Notes under the pieces: generated by a model | The model's input: only the letters and a program-made list of their open reading frames with translations | Database searches by the model: none | What the model was told of the DNA's origin: nothing | Translations under genes and position numbers: made by a program | Origin: Molanna angustata | Taxonomy: Eukaryota > Arthropoda > Insecta > Trichoptera > Molannidae | Direction of reading: 5' to 3' | DNA length: 64,000 nucleotides | Assembly (NCBI GenBank): GCA_963576475.1 | Contig: OY754982.1 | Coordinates: 11,124,546 to 11,188,545, forward strand | In this document: in pieces, positions 22,321 through 34,062 of the stretch | Layout: the number at the start of each line of letters is the position of its first letter | Position numbering within the stretch: the stretch's first letter is position 1

Positions 22321-23498
22321 TTAAGCGGCGCCGGACTCCTGTTTCTGCTGGATGAGACTCTCCCACTTGGCTATCAGCTTCGTCGAACTAGGGGCCATGG
22401 CCTCCTCCCCCGGCGGCAGGTCACACAGCTCCGCCAGAGACTTAGCCGGCTTCATGGAGCCGTAGGACTCGGGTCCGGATCCTTGGTACGGCGAAGGAGA
22501 TCTAGCGTCACCCAACGCTTCGTAAAGTTCGCCAATCGATTTGGCAACTTTTAATTTGCCCGGAGACGGAATGTCCTCTTCCGACTCGGACTCCTCCAAT
22601 TCCTTGTCGCTCAAGTCTGACGAAAAATCCAATTGGTAGGTGGAAGACTTCTTGCGCATTTTTTTCAATTCCATCTCCCTGTCTTTGAGATCTTGTAATT
22701 CTTTTTGTATTTTTTCCTCGACCGGCACGAAGCCTTTTCTGATCGGCTTGCCGTCGGGTAGTTTCGCTATGACCGGTGGGCTGATGATTGGCTGAGGTGA
22801 AAAGGTATGTTTCGGCGATACTGGTGATCCGGTCGTGTTGATCGGAGTGATGTTCAATTTACCTCTAGAAGCGATAAACCTTTGCATGATTCCTTTCTGT
22901 CCACTGTTCGGTGTGTATCTCCTGTTGAAACCGTTGCTCAAGTTGTGGCCGTTTGTGGTGGGCGAGGATCCGTTGGAAAGATGTGAGGCGGACATGGCAC
23001 GCAGTATAGGTTTCGGTGGTGGACTCTCGGAGCCGTTCGTGTGACCGTTGGTTTTGTTGTTTACGTCAATGTCCGACTCGGACATTTTGCGCGCATACGA
23101 TGGATGGACTTTCCTGAATTCATTTTCCCGTTCTGTGACTTCTATAATTTCTCGTTGGATTCTTGTTAGAGGATCGTCCTTCGTGATAGACTGAAACGAA
23201 AGAAAAAAGTTTATGAAACTTTTGCGTCAGCTGTTTGTTATCTTCCTTTCAGATAGTAACAAAAAGTTTAGCGGAGAAATTTTATCTCGACGGGAGTCGT
23301 AAACTTGGTAAATTATTCGAGAGAAGTTAAAACAACGCGTGAAATTCAAATAAAGAACGTAAATATTTGAGATCATTATCTTTATTCAACAGTGATGTAA
23401 AGTAGAACAGAGAATGCTGTTTGAACAATGGTACACTTGGAAATGGCACGTCGCTTAAAAATAAATTCACATACCTCGTCCATTGCGATATTCCTCAT
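22321..23498 (-). CDS. AKAP2 C-terminal-like scaffold protein
   Basis: Exons: 23498-23475 (or from ATG 23483) and 23190-22321, joined across a CAG/GTATGT intron in phase 0. The protein is about 297 residues from the upstream ATG and about 292 from the second (MDE...). The N-terminal segment DDPLTRIQREIIEVTERENE and a second helix EEKIQKELQDLKDREMELKK resemble the repeated charged helices of the AKAP2_C/MISP family, which in vertebrates anchor PKA or bind actin. Between them lies a low-complexity Ser/Pro/Asn linker (SPPPKPILRAMS, TPINTTGSPVSPKHTFSPQP). The acidic LSDKELEESESEEDIPSP and the C-terminal KLIAKWESLIQQKQ helix complete it. No transmembrane segment or catalytic motif is seen. It is divergent from TIM44. 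An in-frame stop lies 14 codons upstream of the first ATG. Gene reality is near certain from splice and frame agreement; the family call is moderate. Confidence 0.75.
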
Positions 23499-23499
23499 C

Positions 23500-24640
23500 A
23501 GAAATGCCTCCAGGTAAAATTGATTTAACAATATGCCTCATACAAGTAACTCCTTTGAGAACTCAATCACTTATAAAAGTATTTCGAACAATTCACAAAG
23601 ATAACACGAGAGTAAAATTCACTTAACTGAATTAACGTTCACCGTCTAACACGCACCTGTTGTAATTACCGCAGAAATATCTTAGGTACGTATCTGTTTA
23701 GTTGTATCAAAGGAGAGAGTGAAATGTAACATTTATGTACTATTGAAATAACAGAGACGCGAGATACTCAAGCGGAAACTGTTTTACCGACAGTCACAGG
23801 TAAATTTACCTTTATTGTTTTCACAGGTGTCACTACAAACATGTTATCTACTTTTTTGGTCAATTTATTTAAACTTTATTATATTATTACTTCATTAAAT
23901 AATACATGATAGAGTCTAGTAATTCAATTAAGTTCTTACATTTTATGATATTATAAAATCAATGTAGGTATTTTATACTCTTAAAATTTATTTATCAATT
24001 GGGTATTCAAATTTTTGCGTATTTTTTATTTGAAATTTATTTTATTTTAATTTAAGTTGTTTCGAAAGTATAAGAAAATACATTTATAATTAAAATATAG
24101 GTACATGAAGTCATATTTATTTGAGATTATTATTATTGAGCTGTGTAGATATATTTGAAAGCTCCCAAAATATTAATAATGTAACCACAGATTATTGAAT
24201 GTAACAAAAACAGCAATGGATTTCACCACCCATTCTGAATGAAGTGCCTTTTTAGGTGAAAAAAGACTGGTGCGTGGGAATGTATGCATGTGCCGTGCTT
24301 CCTTTTTATAAGGCTGTGTATTTTTGCACACCTGTCGCTGACTACCCCACATTATAGGAAATACTATGATGGTATAAAAATCCCAAAGTAATAATATATG
24401 GATCGGGATCATATCCTTACATTTTGTGCTTCTTACAACAAAAAGACAAGTAGATGATATTGGTCAAAAAAAATTGTACACTATCAAGTCTAAAAAGTTT
24501 AATTTTGACGTTTCTATTTTTACTCTAAAACCATTTTGTTTTTGTGTATGGCAATTTGTGTTCTATGCCGGTTTTTAGACGTGATTTATTTTGACACAAT
24601 TATGAAAATATTATAATTGGAATTATTAAATTAATTGTAA
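23500..24640. other. Divergent intergenic region between AKAP2-like gene and TIM44
   Basis: About 1.1 kb that should hold both promoters. A copy of repeat R lies at 24205-24376. No clear TATA or initiator could be assigned. Confidence 0.4.
24205..24376 (+). repeat. Dispersed repeat R, copy 1
   Basis: CACCACCCATTCTGAATGAA, GTGCCTTTTTAGGTGAAAAA, ATGCATGTGCCGTGCTTCC and TGCACACCTGTCGCTGACTA match the R copies at 44105, 50767 and 54970. The 5' part present at 50767-50900 is absent. Confidence 0.7.
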
Positions 24641-24813
24641 ATACAATATGGTTAGTTTATTTATCGTTTTACATAAGTGTAGTGATATATTTTCATCAAC
24701 GAATATTACGTCATCTTTCTTGACATTGATTGTGAGGTTATGTAGCGCACAATGCATGGAATTTGTATCTTTGATAAATTGACTAAATATTAATTTTGTT
24801 TCTTTAGTTTCAG

Positions 24814-27800
24814 TGTCGAAATGCGATTCTTCGGTCTGGAAGGTTTCCTTCCAGACTCTATATTAATAATGTCAAGCTTTTACCTACCACTGCAACTAAT
24901 GTTTTTGTAAGTACCTAGTCATATTTTTAACTTTCGTTTATTTTATATCATTTATAAATAATCTGTAAACGCTTTTAGAAATAAAATCTTACATAATGCA
25001 AGTTTTCAACATAATCAAATACATTTGAAGTTTTTTAAAAATACTATAGTGCCTCCATAATCCATATACCTACACAAAATTTATACCCTGTATTTGACAT
25101 AAAATAAAGAGGGTAAAACATAAAATCATGATTTGGTAATTGTTTACAAGTACTATCCCTCACTGATCGCAGTAAATTATATATCAATAGATAGATAAAC
25201 GCCTATATATTATGGGATAATATATTTTGTTTGGTGATCATGCTGTAAAAAATTATTAAAAAAAAATTACGAGAATTGTATGAAGGAATCCATAGTAATA
25301 ATGGTTGGTTTCCTGACTACTCTAATTCATCACCAGACTTGAACACTAGCGCAATACAATTACATTACAACATAATATTTAAATTATATTCACATTTTCA
25401 TAAATATGTAACATAATAATGTTTTGTTCTTTAATAAACAAATTTTCTTTTCAAGGTTTCACAATATTCCACCAGACGTCCCGGCTTTTTCTCTCAGTTT
25501 ATTGACAATGTCAAGCAGGATATGGCCAAGAACAAGGAGATGAAAGAGAGTCTCAAAAAGTTCAGAGAAGAAGCTGAAAAATTAGAGCAATCCGACGCAT
25601 TGCAAGCAGCTAGGAAAAAGTTTCAAACTGTGGAATCTGAGGCATCAAAGAGCAGCGAAGTTCTTAAGGAAAAATTTGAAGGAATCAAAGGGAAGGTGCA
25701 AGAAGTCATCGACGAGGCTGGAAAATCAGATATAGTCAAGAAAGCAGGTTCATATTTATTTACAAAGCTATTCATTATTGTCTAATTAAATATATTCGTT
25801 TTATTTGTATTTCATTTGTTATATTTCCACTGGATAGTGTCTGCCCAATACTTATACTTGCCAATTCTTTATTTTTGTTTTAAAAAGTTTTTAACAGTAG
25901 GTGTTTGTAATATGTTAGATTATACTGTTAGTCCATAAGATAGTCCAACTATCTTCTTTTAGATATGCCTCTAATATCTTTAAAATGTTGTATAGTGGTT
26001 ACAGATCTGCTTGTACTAAGAGCGCATTGTTCTACAGTTTCGAGGATATTTAGAGACATTGTTAGGAGTGTAATCTCGAAGAAAGGTTACAAATATGCAT
26101 GCATAGTTTCCAGCAAATATGGAACAGTTTGCACGTTTACCAATCAAGCAAAAAAAAACTGAATTTTGTGCTCTGCGCAATCCATGTGATTCCTCAAGTT
26201 ATCTACCGAAAACTATACGGTCCTTTGTAATGAAGTGAGATGGAGTTTTATTTATTTTTATTCATTCTATTTGTTATATTTGATTTAATTTACAGGTCAA
26301 ATTGGTGAAGGTATTGGTAAAACAGCAAAAGGTGTCACCGATTCTATTTCTGAAAAGAGTCAGAAATTAGGTCAGACGGAAGCATTCAAAACTATTTCAC
26401 AGGTATTGCATTATATTAGTTTTTATTTTAATTACCTCAATGTTAATTTGTAAGTTACTAAATAAGACCTTTATTAATTTCATCAACATACTTACTTACT
26501 TTACGTGTCTGGCTGGTTCAAACTCTGCCACTCCAATATGCGGCGACTACTATCTCCATGGGACATAATTATGGGAAACATAACTTTGTGTGTTATCTTT
26601 TTATATAGATATGAAGATTTATATTATACTATTTATTTTTCTCTAACTTTTATGGTTTTGATTTTATAGATGTTCAAATTTTAGGTGGAAATGTAATTTT
26701 TTCATTTCAAGATTTAAGCAAAATTTACACCTTAATAATAGTCACACATTATCTTCCCTAGTCTTCAATCAATCCAATTGTAATTCTCTAGTTTTTTTTT
26801 CAATACAGTATGAGGAGCATAATATCAATTAAAATTCAATCGAGTATACTATGTATTAGTTTCTTTTAGACTTAAATATATATTTATTTTAATTGATAAA
26901 ATATCAATTAATGTTTCCCCTCTATACATAACTATTTAGCATAAACATAAAAACTTTAGAATTAATGGGTGGTGGCAGACTGATTTCATTCACCTACAGC
27001 ACAAGCATATGCTTAATTTAGGGAATGTATGAGTCTGTATATATACTTGTTACAAGGACATATTCATTCTTTGTGAATCAAACTATTAATTTTGTCTGTT
27101 TTTAGGCCACCGAAGCTGTGAAGAGTGAGATAAATGCGAGGGGTATTGAAGGTCGAGTGTATGTGTCACCAGCAGTGCTTAGGAAAAGAGTTGACACGGC
27201 ATCGTTCACCGATGACAAGATAGTACAACCAAACACAGAGGCAACGGGTATGGAACTTCACAAGGACTCCAAATTTTACCAGCAATGGCAGAACTTTAAG
27301 GACAATAATCAGTATGTTAATAAAGTAAGTAGAGTTAATCAATAACTGCTTGACTATGAAGGTGTTTGTTTGTCAAATAATATAAATTCAGATATCTGAA
27401 TGCTAGCAAAGAAATGTAGCAAAGAATAAACTTATATAATTCAAGACTTTCTGTCTTAAATTCGGTGCACTATTATCTTCACTATCACTGAGCGGTGAGC
27501 CAGTTGTTTCCACATGATTAGCTCTCTTTGGCATATTAAGTGCAGAGTTCTCCGGACTCTTCATATGTTCTTTATGTGTTCTTTCAGAGTTTTGCAAGGG
27601 GCTGTTATTAGTCCCCATAAGCAGAACGGGTAGTGGTGTGGGAAGAACAAACTTATATAATTACAAAATGTACTCCATAATAGCTAAAAATTGCTTTGTC
27701 TTCGTGTGACACCCTAAATAATCATTATCTTATTGTTAGGCCCTATCTTGAAAAGGTCGCAGTCTCTAAATTTTGGATGCAGTTGTACCATTCTATACTA

Positions 27801-30267
27801 CAGATGAAATCTCAGTATAACGAAGTTCACGGGACCACAAAAAATGTTTCGTTATAATGAATATTCGCTATAATGAATGCTATTTTTTGGTTGTTTTTGT
27901 CCATTTTCACACAGTAAAAAATGTTTTAGAAAAGTAAATTTTAGAAACACCAAAGATGGGTAAAGATGCGTACTGATAAAAACAAAAACTAGCACTTGTA
28001 AACCATATGTTTCCTAAGAGTTTGCATAAAATTGAAACATCATTCTAGAAAAAAAAATCGTTATTCTGAAATCGACTTCACTACAGTAAATATTGGTTCA
28101 GTACCTTTTGTATGAAGGTTTATCGGGGACAAAGTACATATATGTACGTTATACTGAAAATTTTGTTACTTTGGTATTCATTATTCAGAGATTTCTCCTG
28201 TATTCCATTATTACGATTTCTTCCAGATTTTTTTTTTGTGTCTTATGAGTTATTTATGTGGAGCTGACTGTTCCATGGGACACAAATATTCCAAAAGACC
28301 ACCAATACAAACTAAACAAGTACAAGGAACTTGTAGATAAAACAGTTCAAAATGGCTTTAGCACGAATATATATGCTGTAGAGGTGTAGGCGAGAGGCCT
28401 GCCTGCAAAATCTTTATACTTTAAAGACCTGGGGGCCTACGCAATATGCCAATTTAGCGATAGAGAGAATAAGCAAAGATAACTAAATGTATGGAAATGA
28501 CAGTTGTCACGTGACAGGGCTACGCAACATGCCTTTGATAAACGATACGTTATACGTTATCTTATATTCGCTGCGATTCTTTTCGACGCCTAGCGACGGC
28601 CATACAAACTGGTTATCGTCGGTAGGCAACGTGCCATATTTCTGACGTTTGGAATGGAAAAATAACGTTTTTTTGGATAATAATGAAACGTCATTAGCGA
28701 CTAAAATTTGGTCTGGAACGTGGTATTTTGATAGATATTTATTTTTATATTTCATTTATTATCATTATTTTGTCGTTGAACCTGGTAAATATATACTTGA
28801 AATACATTTTAGTTTTAATACATTATGTGAACAAGTATTAAAATATACCTACGCAAATATATTTTTTGCATATTAAAAAAGAAGCATTATAAGCGTGAAA
28901 AAATTACCGCGCAAATCGATATTTTGTTTGATGATTTTTGTATTTAATATAATATTTCGGTTTTATATCGTAGAAATAGTAAAAATATACTTAAAATACA
29001 AAAAAAAATTAAGTCAATACATATTGCGTAGGATAACAAATCAAGATACATTTAATTAAATAATAACCAAACGCGCGCCAAAGAGAATATAACCTATGGA
29101 TAACGTGCGCCACATAGGCGATGACAGTCAGTTTGAGAAAATGAACAGACTGCCAACCTAACCATTATAATGTTTCTTTTGGACGCCAACGACGCTGTAG
29201 CGTAGCTTATTCTTGTAATGTGTCAATTGCCTACGAAATTTATTTCGCTGATCCAATTAAAGAACACTCTTGAACGAATATAAGATAACATGGCATATTG
29301 CGTAGGCCCCCTGGGTCTCCCTAGAGGTAAAATAAAAGAACTTTTGGATAGGGTGGTAAAAGCAGCATTATCCGCATCCTATTAGATTTGGTTGCGCAGG
29401 GGAGTGGAGTATCAGTTGGATGTTGGTGGTTGAGTGGTGAGCGTGACTTGAGTCATAAAGGGGCCCCTTAATCCCGCATACATGGACACAAGCCCATGTG
29501 GCTCACCTGTTCTGGCTGGTACTGTAGTCGCATGTGCTCGTGGGCCTGGATTCATGAATTCAGTGAAACCACGATTGCCTTTCTCTTTTGTATCTTATAA
29601 ATATACAGTTTATGTACATTATCTATTCCCATAGTATTGATTTGTTTTTTGTCATTCTTATATATTTTTTTTGTAATAGGTACTTGACTGGAAAATAAAA
29701 TACGAGGAATCTGAAAACCCCGTGATAAGGGCGTCACGTCTTCTGACGGAGAAAGTCGGATATATGTTTGGTAACCTATTTCAAAAGACTGAACTATCAG
29801 AGACAATGACAGAGATATGTAAAATAGATCCGTCATTCGAACAAAAGCAGTTTCTCAAAGACTGTGAAAACGACATTATCCCAAACATATTGGAAGCCAT
29901 GGTCAGAGGGAATTTGGAGGTGTTGAAGGACTGGTGTTACGAGAGTGCGTACAGTGTCATAGCCACGCCTCTGACACAGGCAAAGCAGTTAGGTTATTAT
30001 TTAGATTCTAAAATATTGGATATTGAAAATGTGGATCTTCTGATGGGCAAAGTTATGGATCAGGGACCAGTATTAGTAATAACATTCCAGTCCCAACAGA
30101 TAATGTGCGTGCGTGACTCTAAACACAACGTAATCGAAGGTGACCCAGATAAAGTGATGAGAGTAACGTACGTGTGGGTCCTGTGTCGAGATCCTCAGGA
30201 GTTGAATCCAAAGGCAGCTTGGAGATTGTTGGAGCTGTCCGCCAACAGTACTGAACAACTTGTGTAG
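24814..30267 (+). CDS. TIM44: Mitochondrial import inner membrane translocase subunit TIM44
   Basis: Exons: 24814-24906, 25456-25747, 26296-26402, 27106-27324, 29680-30267; all have GT-AG borders and agree in phase, giving 432 residues plus an unplaced first exon. TIM44 tethers mtHsp70 to the TIM23 channel on the matrix side. The first visible exon is a basic, Arg-rich presequence (CRNAILRSGRFPSRLYINNV). It is followed by TRRPGFFSQFIDNVKQDMAK, the conserved KNKEMKES coiled-coil region, and a C-terminal Tim44 domain from about residue 240 (RASRLLTEKV, CENDIIPNILEAM, LKDWCYE, DQGPVLVITFQ, EGDPDKVMRV, ELNPKAAWRLLELS). It ends at TAG 30265-30267. A candidate one-codon first exon is ATG 24648-24650 followed by GTTAGT. 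The last intron (27325-29679) is full of nested transposons. Length and motifs match the family closely. Confidence 0.95.
26964..27072 (+). mobile_element. SINE family 2 remnant in TIM44 intron 3
   Basis: It starts ATGGGTGGTGGCAG, jumps over the A-box/B-box region and resumes with ATTTCATTCACCTACAGCAC and CTTGTTACAAGGACATATTC as in the complete copies. An internal deletion removed the tRNA-like core. It lies just upstream of the exon at 27106. Confidence 0.65.
27430..27650 (-). mobile_element. Relic of the 1275-1505 dispersed element
   Basis: Minus-strand reading MGTNNSPLQNSERTHKEHMK and on through NMPKRANHVETTGSPLSDSE to NLRQKVLN; it matches the first copy in inverse orientation. Hydrophilic and Ser/Asn-rich, like a disordered retroelement ORF1 N-terminus. 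The family is not identified. Confidence 0.5.
27801..28200. mobile_element. pogo/Tigger-like MITE (TA target)
   Basis: Termini CAGATGAAATCTC and GAGATTTCTCCTG are flanked by TA (27799-27800 and 28201-28202). Subterminal TATAACGAAGTT and TTTCGTTATAATGAATATTC are the TATAACGAA-type strings common in pogo/Tigger elements. 400 bp, no transposase. Confidence 0.7.
28248..29430 (+). pseudogene. Retroelement C-terminal domain relic, split by a DNA transposon
   Basis: Plus-strand reading ELTVPWDTNIPKDHQYKLNK, KYKELVDKTVQNGFSTNIYA, VEV-stop-ARGLPAKSLY, KDLG up to 28432. It then resumes after the insertion as LPRGKIKELLDRVVKAALSA, SY-stop-IWLRRG and ends with TGA near 29430. The ELTVPW...KYKELV...EVGARG pattern is frequent downstream of reverse transcriptases in arthropod retroelements and looks like a nuclease-type fold. 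Two internal stops show it is dead. Confidence 0.55.
28433..29309. mobile_element. 877-bp TIR DNA transposon with 5-bp CCTGG duplication
   Basis: The TIR GGGCCTACGCAATATGCCA is mirrored by TGGCATATTGCGTAGGCCC. CCTGG at 28428-28432 is repeated at 29310-29314. Removing one CCTGG and the element restores an open frame through the surrounding retroelement relic (GAC CTG GGT CTC CCT). A second internal inverted pair GTTATCTTATATTCG occurs near 28557 and 29265. No transposase is encoded, so it is non-autonomous. The superfamily is unclear. Confidence 0.78.
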
Positions 30268-31019
30268 ATATTCGTTTTTAAAGTAGTCTTATAACTGAAA
30301 TTCTGGTATATAAGTTTCACATTGCATAACCTCCATAAGAAAATTAGGTTTTTTGTCATCTTTATCATTTGTTGTACAGTTGCTTTTAGGATCCTTTGGC
30401 ATTATATCAGTCTATCAATTATATTTTGGATTGGGAATCTCTGCTCTCTCTGAATTCATTTAACTTTATTTTTACCTTAATTTTTTTAAAATTCATTACT
30501 AATATCACTGTCAAAAAATAACTTATTGACAATCACTATGAAAATCTCACGCATTGTCGGTACTCAGATAGACAATTAATTTTCAATTTTGATTCTGGGT
30601 AGAATGGATTTTTTTATAATGTGGTACATGAAGGTGATGTGGCAACTGTTTAAACTAATATAGTGCAGGGACTGTAGTTTATTTGGTGTGTCTGTATGTT
30701 TTGGACGTATTAAATGAATTAATTACTTTCTCGGAATCGGACTGATAAACCGGCGTATAATATTTTTTTTTTTTTATATATATAATGACGTTAACAATTC
30801 ATACAGTCAACCATCGAAACCCTCAGGGTTTATCTGAGGTTGACGATAAGACTCCCTTGTAACTATCCTTTAAATCTAAGTCTAAAGGGCTAATACTAAT
30901 ATGTATATCAAACTACGAGTGTTACATGAACAAACCAATCCCCAATCAATACTATACGATTCTGAGGGTATCTATATAGCATCTAAAAGTTATTTTAATA
31001 CAACAAGCAAGAATATTAT

Positions 31020-31366
31020 ACAGTAGGTATATTAAATAATTAAAGACCAAATATAAACTTCATTCACTTTATTTCGATGAACAAGTTACGCAATTACTTA
31101 TCAAAAACTAATTAAAAATATAACTCGACAATACTCGAACAGTATAAGGATCTGGAGACGATGATGTGAGATGACCACCAAGACAGGAACACAGAGAGAA
31201 CGAATCGCGCGCCGACCTCGGTGGTATATAATCGATCAAACGTCATCAATTCTTGATGGGGTCGATAGGGATATGTAACGGCGAGACTGCCACAATAGTA
31301 TCGATTGGTTTTTTGTGAAGCAAAATAATAAAATTTGTAAAGACCAGGCCAGAGGTCCTCTCAACA
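31020..31366 (-). mobile_element. Probable solo LTR
   Basis: On the minus strand it opens TGTTGAGAGGACCTCTGGCC at 31366, has a TATA-like ATTATATACC (about 31235) and a polyadenylation AATAAA (about 31071-31076). This order is typical of a Copia-like LTR. The 3' border, primer-binding site and target duplication could not be fixed, and no gag/pol is adjacent. Confidence 0.4.
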
Positions 31367-31970
31367 CATAATTGGTTAGTAATAATAATCAATAAAATTG
31401 TCTTTCTTTGAGGTTATGTATTGTGATATACTCGCTTTTGTATGGTGAGACGTTTGATGTCAATTATACATAAATAATTGACCAGACTATTCCTATAACT
31501 AATGTAGGTAGTTAATTTTAAGATATATAATCGTTACGATTGTTTTTTTTTTAACTGTCAAGAAGTATAAATGTGTTGCGCATAATAATTGTCAGACCTC
31601 TTAATCTAGTTGATGGTTATTTGTTCAACAAAGTTATATTGCAACTTGATAACTTAATTTAGGTAGATAAATAGATGCAAATTTTAAGCATATCGACAAA
31701 TCCTACATGCATTGGTTAAATTTTAATTTAAATGTTAACATATTCATTAGAAATGTATTGTACTTTACCTTGGTTATTTAAAATTATGTATAATTTAAAA
31801 CAAAATTATTGGCACATGTCAATTAGTCTCTTGCAAAGATAATTTGCACATGGAAACTTTTATGTAGGACTCTTGGCATGTATTCACAACAGTTTTTTGA
31901 ATTTATGTTTTGCTATTTAATTAAAAGTTCGATTGACTTCATTATATCACAAATTTACAGCAGTTATGTG

Positions 31971-31979
31971 TATATAAAA
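31971..31979 (+). promoter_or_regulatory. TATA box upstream of the 32009 ATG
   Basis: TATAAAAAG, with an initiator-like TTCATTTG about 26-28 bp downstream and the start codon 12 bp beyond it. The spacing is that of a focused insect core promoter. Confidence 0.5.
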
Positions 31980-32008
31980 AGCCCTTTCAAGTAAGTTCAT
32001 TTGTCAAA

Positions 32009-32096
32009 ATGGCACAACAATCTGAAGTATCCCTTACACATTGCTATGTGTGCTTAAAACATGAAAGACGAGACCTAATTTCAATACACCTGCGTG
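32009..32096 (+). CDS. Orphan first exon with ZAD-like N-terminus
   Basis: ATG in a strong context (CAAAATGG) opens 29 codons including THCYVCLKHERRDLISIHLR, then G and a donor GTAAGC at 32097. The C-x2-C-L followed by D-L-I/V-S-I is how ZAD domains of insect C2H2 zinc-finger proteins begin. These domains chelate zinc and dimerise. Read without splicing it stops after four more codons (about 33 residues). I found no second half of a ZAD (the second C-x2-C) or any C2H2 fingers downstream in this strand before 38 kb. It could be a gene with small exons I missed, a decayed gene, or coincidence. Confidence 0.4.
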
Positions 32097-32109
32097 GTAA
32101 GCTGCTGTG

Positions 32110-33300
32110 ACCAAAATATTAAATGGTGATGAGATGTTAGGTGATGAAAACGTTTATATTAAGAGTAGGTATTAAATATTTTGTTATTCCTCCAAGATTT
32201 TGACATTGTTTTTTGATTAAATTTAAAATGGTGAATTGTTCAATTTCAAAGTGTTAGTCAAAGTAGTACATAGGAACCAGGAAATACCTTCCACAAGTAA
32301 TTCACAATGCTAAGCTGGTGGCAGATAGTCACACTGCAGTAGTCATACTTGCATATCTCCTCTTTTTCATGATCTAAGAATGCGTGATTTGACTATTTCC
32401 AGTATATTTATTCCATGAAGGTATGATACCAAAATATTCTGTATTTTTTCTTAAAGATGTTTAAAAATGTTTTTAACAAATAATATTAATCAAATTTATC
32501 AAATGTAAAATTGCATTTAGTGATTTTCACAGTAATAATTTAGTATTTTCATATAATGTACATATTTGCATATGTAATATTTATTTTTTATTTTTTGTAA
32601 AAAAATATCTTACGAAAATTGATATTATATAGTTATAATTAACTACACTGTATCTGAGGAAGTAAATTAGTTAAAATCTGTTTTTGAAGTATTGATAAAA
32701 TATATTTTTATATTATCCGTTGAAAAATTGAAAACAGTAAATATTTGAAAATTGACTTACAAAATATAAAATCACAGTAAATTGTTATTAATATACAATT
32801 TTTTACACAGCTTTTTGTTAATTTTATAAATTTTGGAGAGTACATGGAAAATTGTGTCTTTTCGCTTTATTTTCCTGATCAGAATGATTTGAGCAGGGGG
32901 TGTATTTTTATGTATAGGTATTTGATTGCTTGAATCAAAATCGATCAAATACTTTTAATTACATTTTAAAATGTAAATGAGCTGCTTTTGTTTGTTAATG
33001 GAGATGTTGAGAAATAATAAATTATGAGTGTATAGTTAGCGACAAATTTCCTGAGCATATTACGTGGGGTGCGCAAATTTGCTATTTTGTTTTGTGGTCG
33101 GTATATGCTCAAACTGCTCCACAAGGAAAATGCTAAGGCTATTTACCGAAAACTATATCTGAATGTTATTTTATTTAAGAATGTACAAATTGACACATTT
33201 GTAAATATATAGATATCGTGTGGATAAAGTAGACAATTAAAAATATGTTGTTAACAATTAGTGTTTTTTTAATTCCATTTACTTATTGTTTGGAGAACTG
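32110..33300. other. AT-rich, nothing recognised
   Basis: No reading frames with sequence character and no shared repeats were recognised. Confidence 0.45.
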
Positions 33301-33311
33301 TCAATTTACCT

Positions 33312-34062
33312 TTAAGAGAGTGACTGCTGCCAACGTACCTAATTTTTCAATTTGAAATTGCATCATTACTACAAAACTAATCATTTTGAAAAAATTACCT
33401 AGATAGTTTGGATAATTAAGAAAAATATACCTTAACTTTTTAATTATGTTCTGTATATACCTATTCTTGTAGGAAAATAATAAGCATACCCCGATTTTTG
33501 ACATTTATCTTAAATTTCTAAAAAACTATAAGGTATAGACTATAGAGCAATATATTTTTTTATAAATTAAAGAAGATCGAAATATCTGGAAAAATATGAT
33601 ATGACGTTGCATTAATGCATCAGGTTAAGTAAATAAACCAAAAAAACTTTTATTTCGCAATGGCGCTGAATGGAAAATAAATGTTTTTTAGGTTTATTTA
33701 TTAAACCTGAAGCATTAATGCAACGTCACATCATATTTTTCTAGATATTTTTGTCTTCTTTAATTAAAAAAAATATATATTGGCTATGCCTTATAGTTTA
33801 TTAAAAATATAAGATAAAATCGGGGTATGCCATTATTTTTCTACAAGAATTTATACGGAATATTATCAAAAAGAAAGTCTTTATTTATACGGAATATTAT
33901 CAAAAAGAAAGTCTTTATTTATACGGAATATTATCAAAAAAAAGTCTTTCTTTATTTATACCCAAACTATCTAAATTATTTTTTTCCAAAACGATTTGAT
34001 TAGAAATAATGATGGTATATCAAATTGAAAAATAGGTACGTTGGCAGCAGTCCCCCCATTAA
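33312..34062. mobile_element. TTAA-flanked foldback MITE, copy 2
   Basis: TTAA at 33312-33315 and 34059-34062 bound long inverted arms. The left arm begins GAGAGTGACTGCTGCCAACG and the right arm ends GGTACGTTGGCAGCAGTCCC; inner matched blocks include AATAATAAGCATACCCCGAT / ATCGGGGTATGCCATTATTT. TTAA targets suggest a piggyBac-type mobiliser. No transposase is present. The right arm has an internal triplication at 33848-33960. Confidence 0.75.
33848..33960 (+). repeat. 34-bp triplication inside the MITE arm
   Basis: Three successive units of TTTATACGGAATATTATCAA plus AAAGAAAGTC; absent from copies 1 and 3 of the MITE, so it arose after insertion. Confidence 0.85.
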
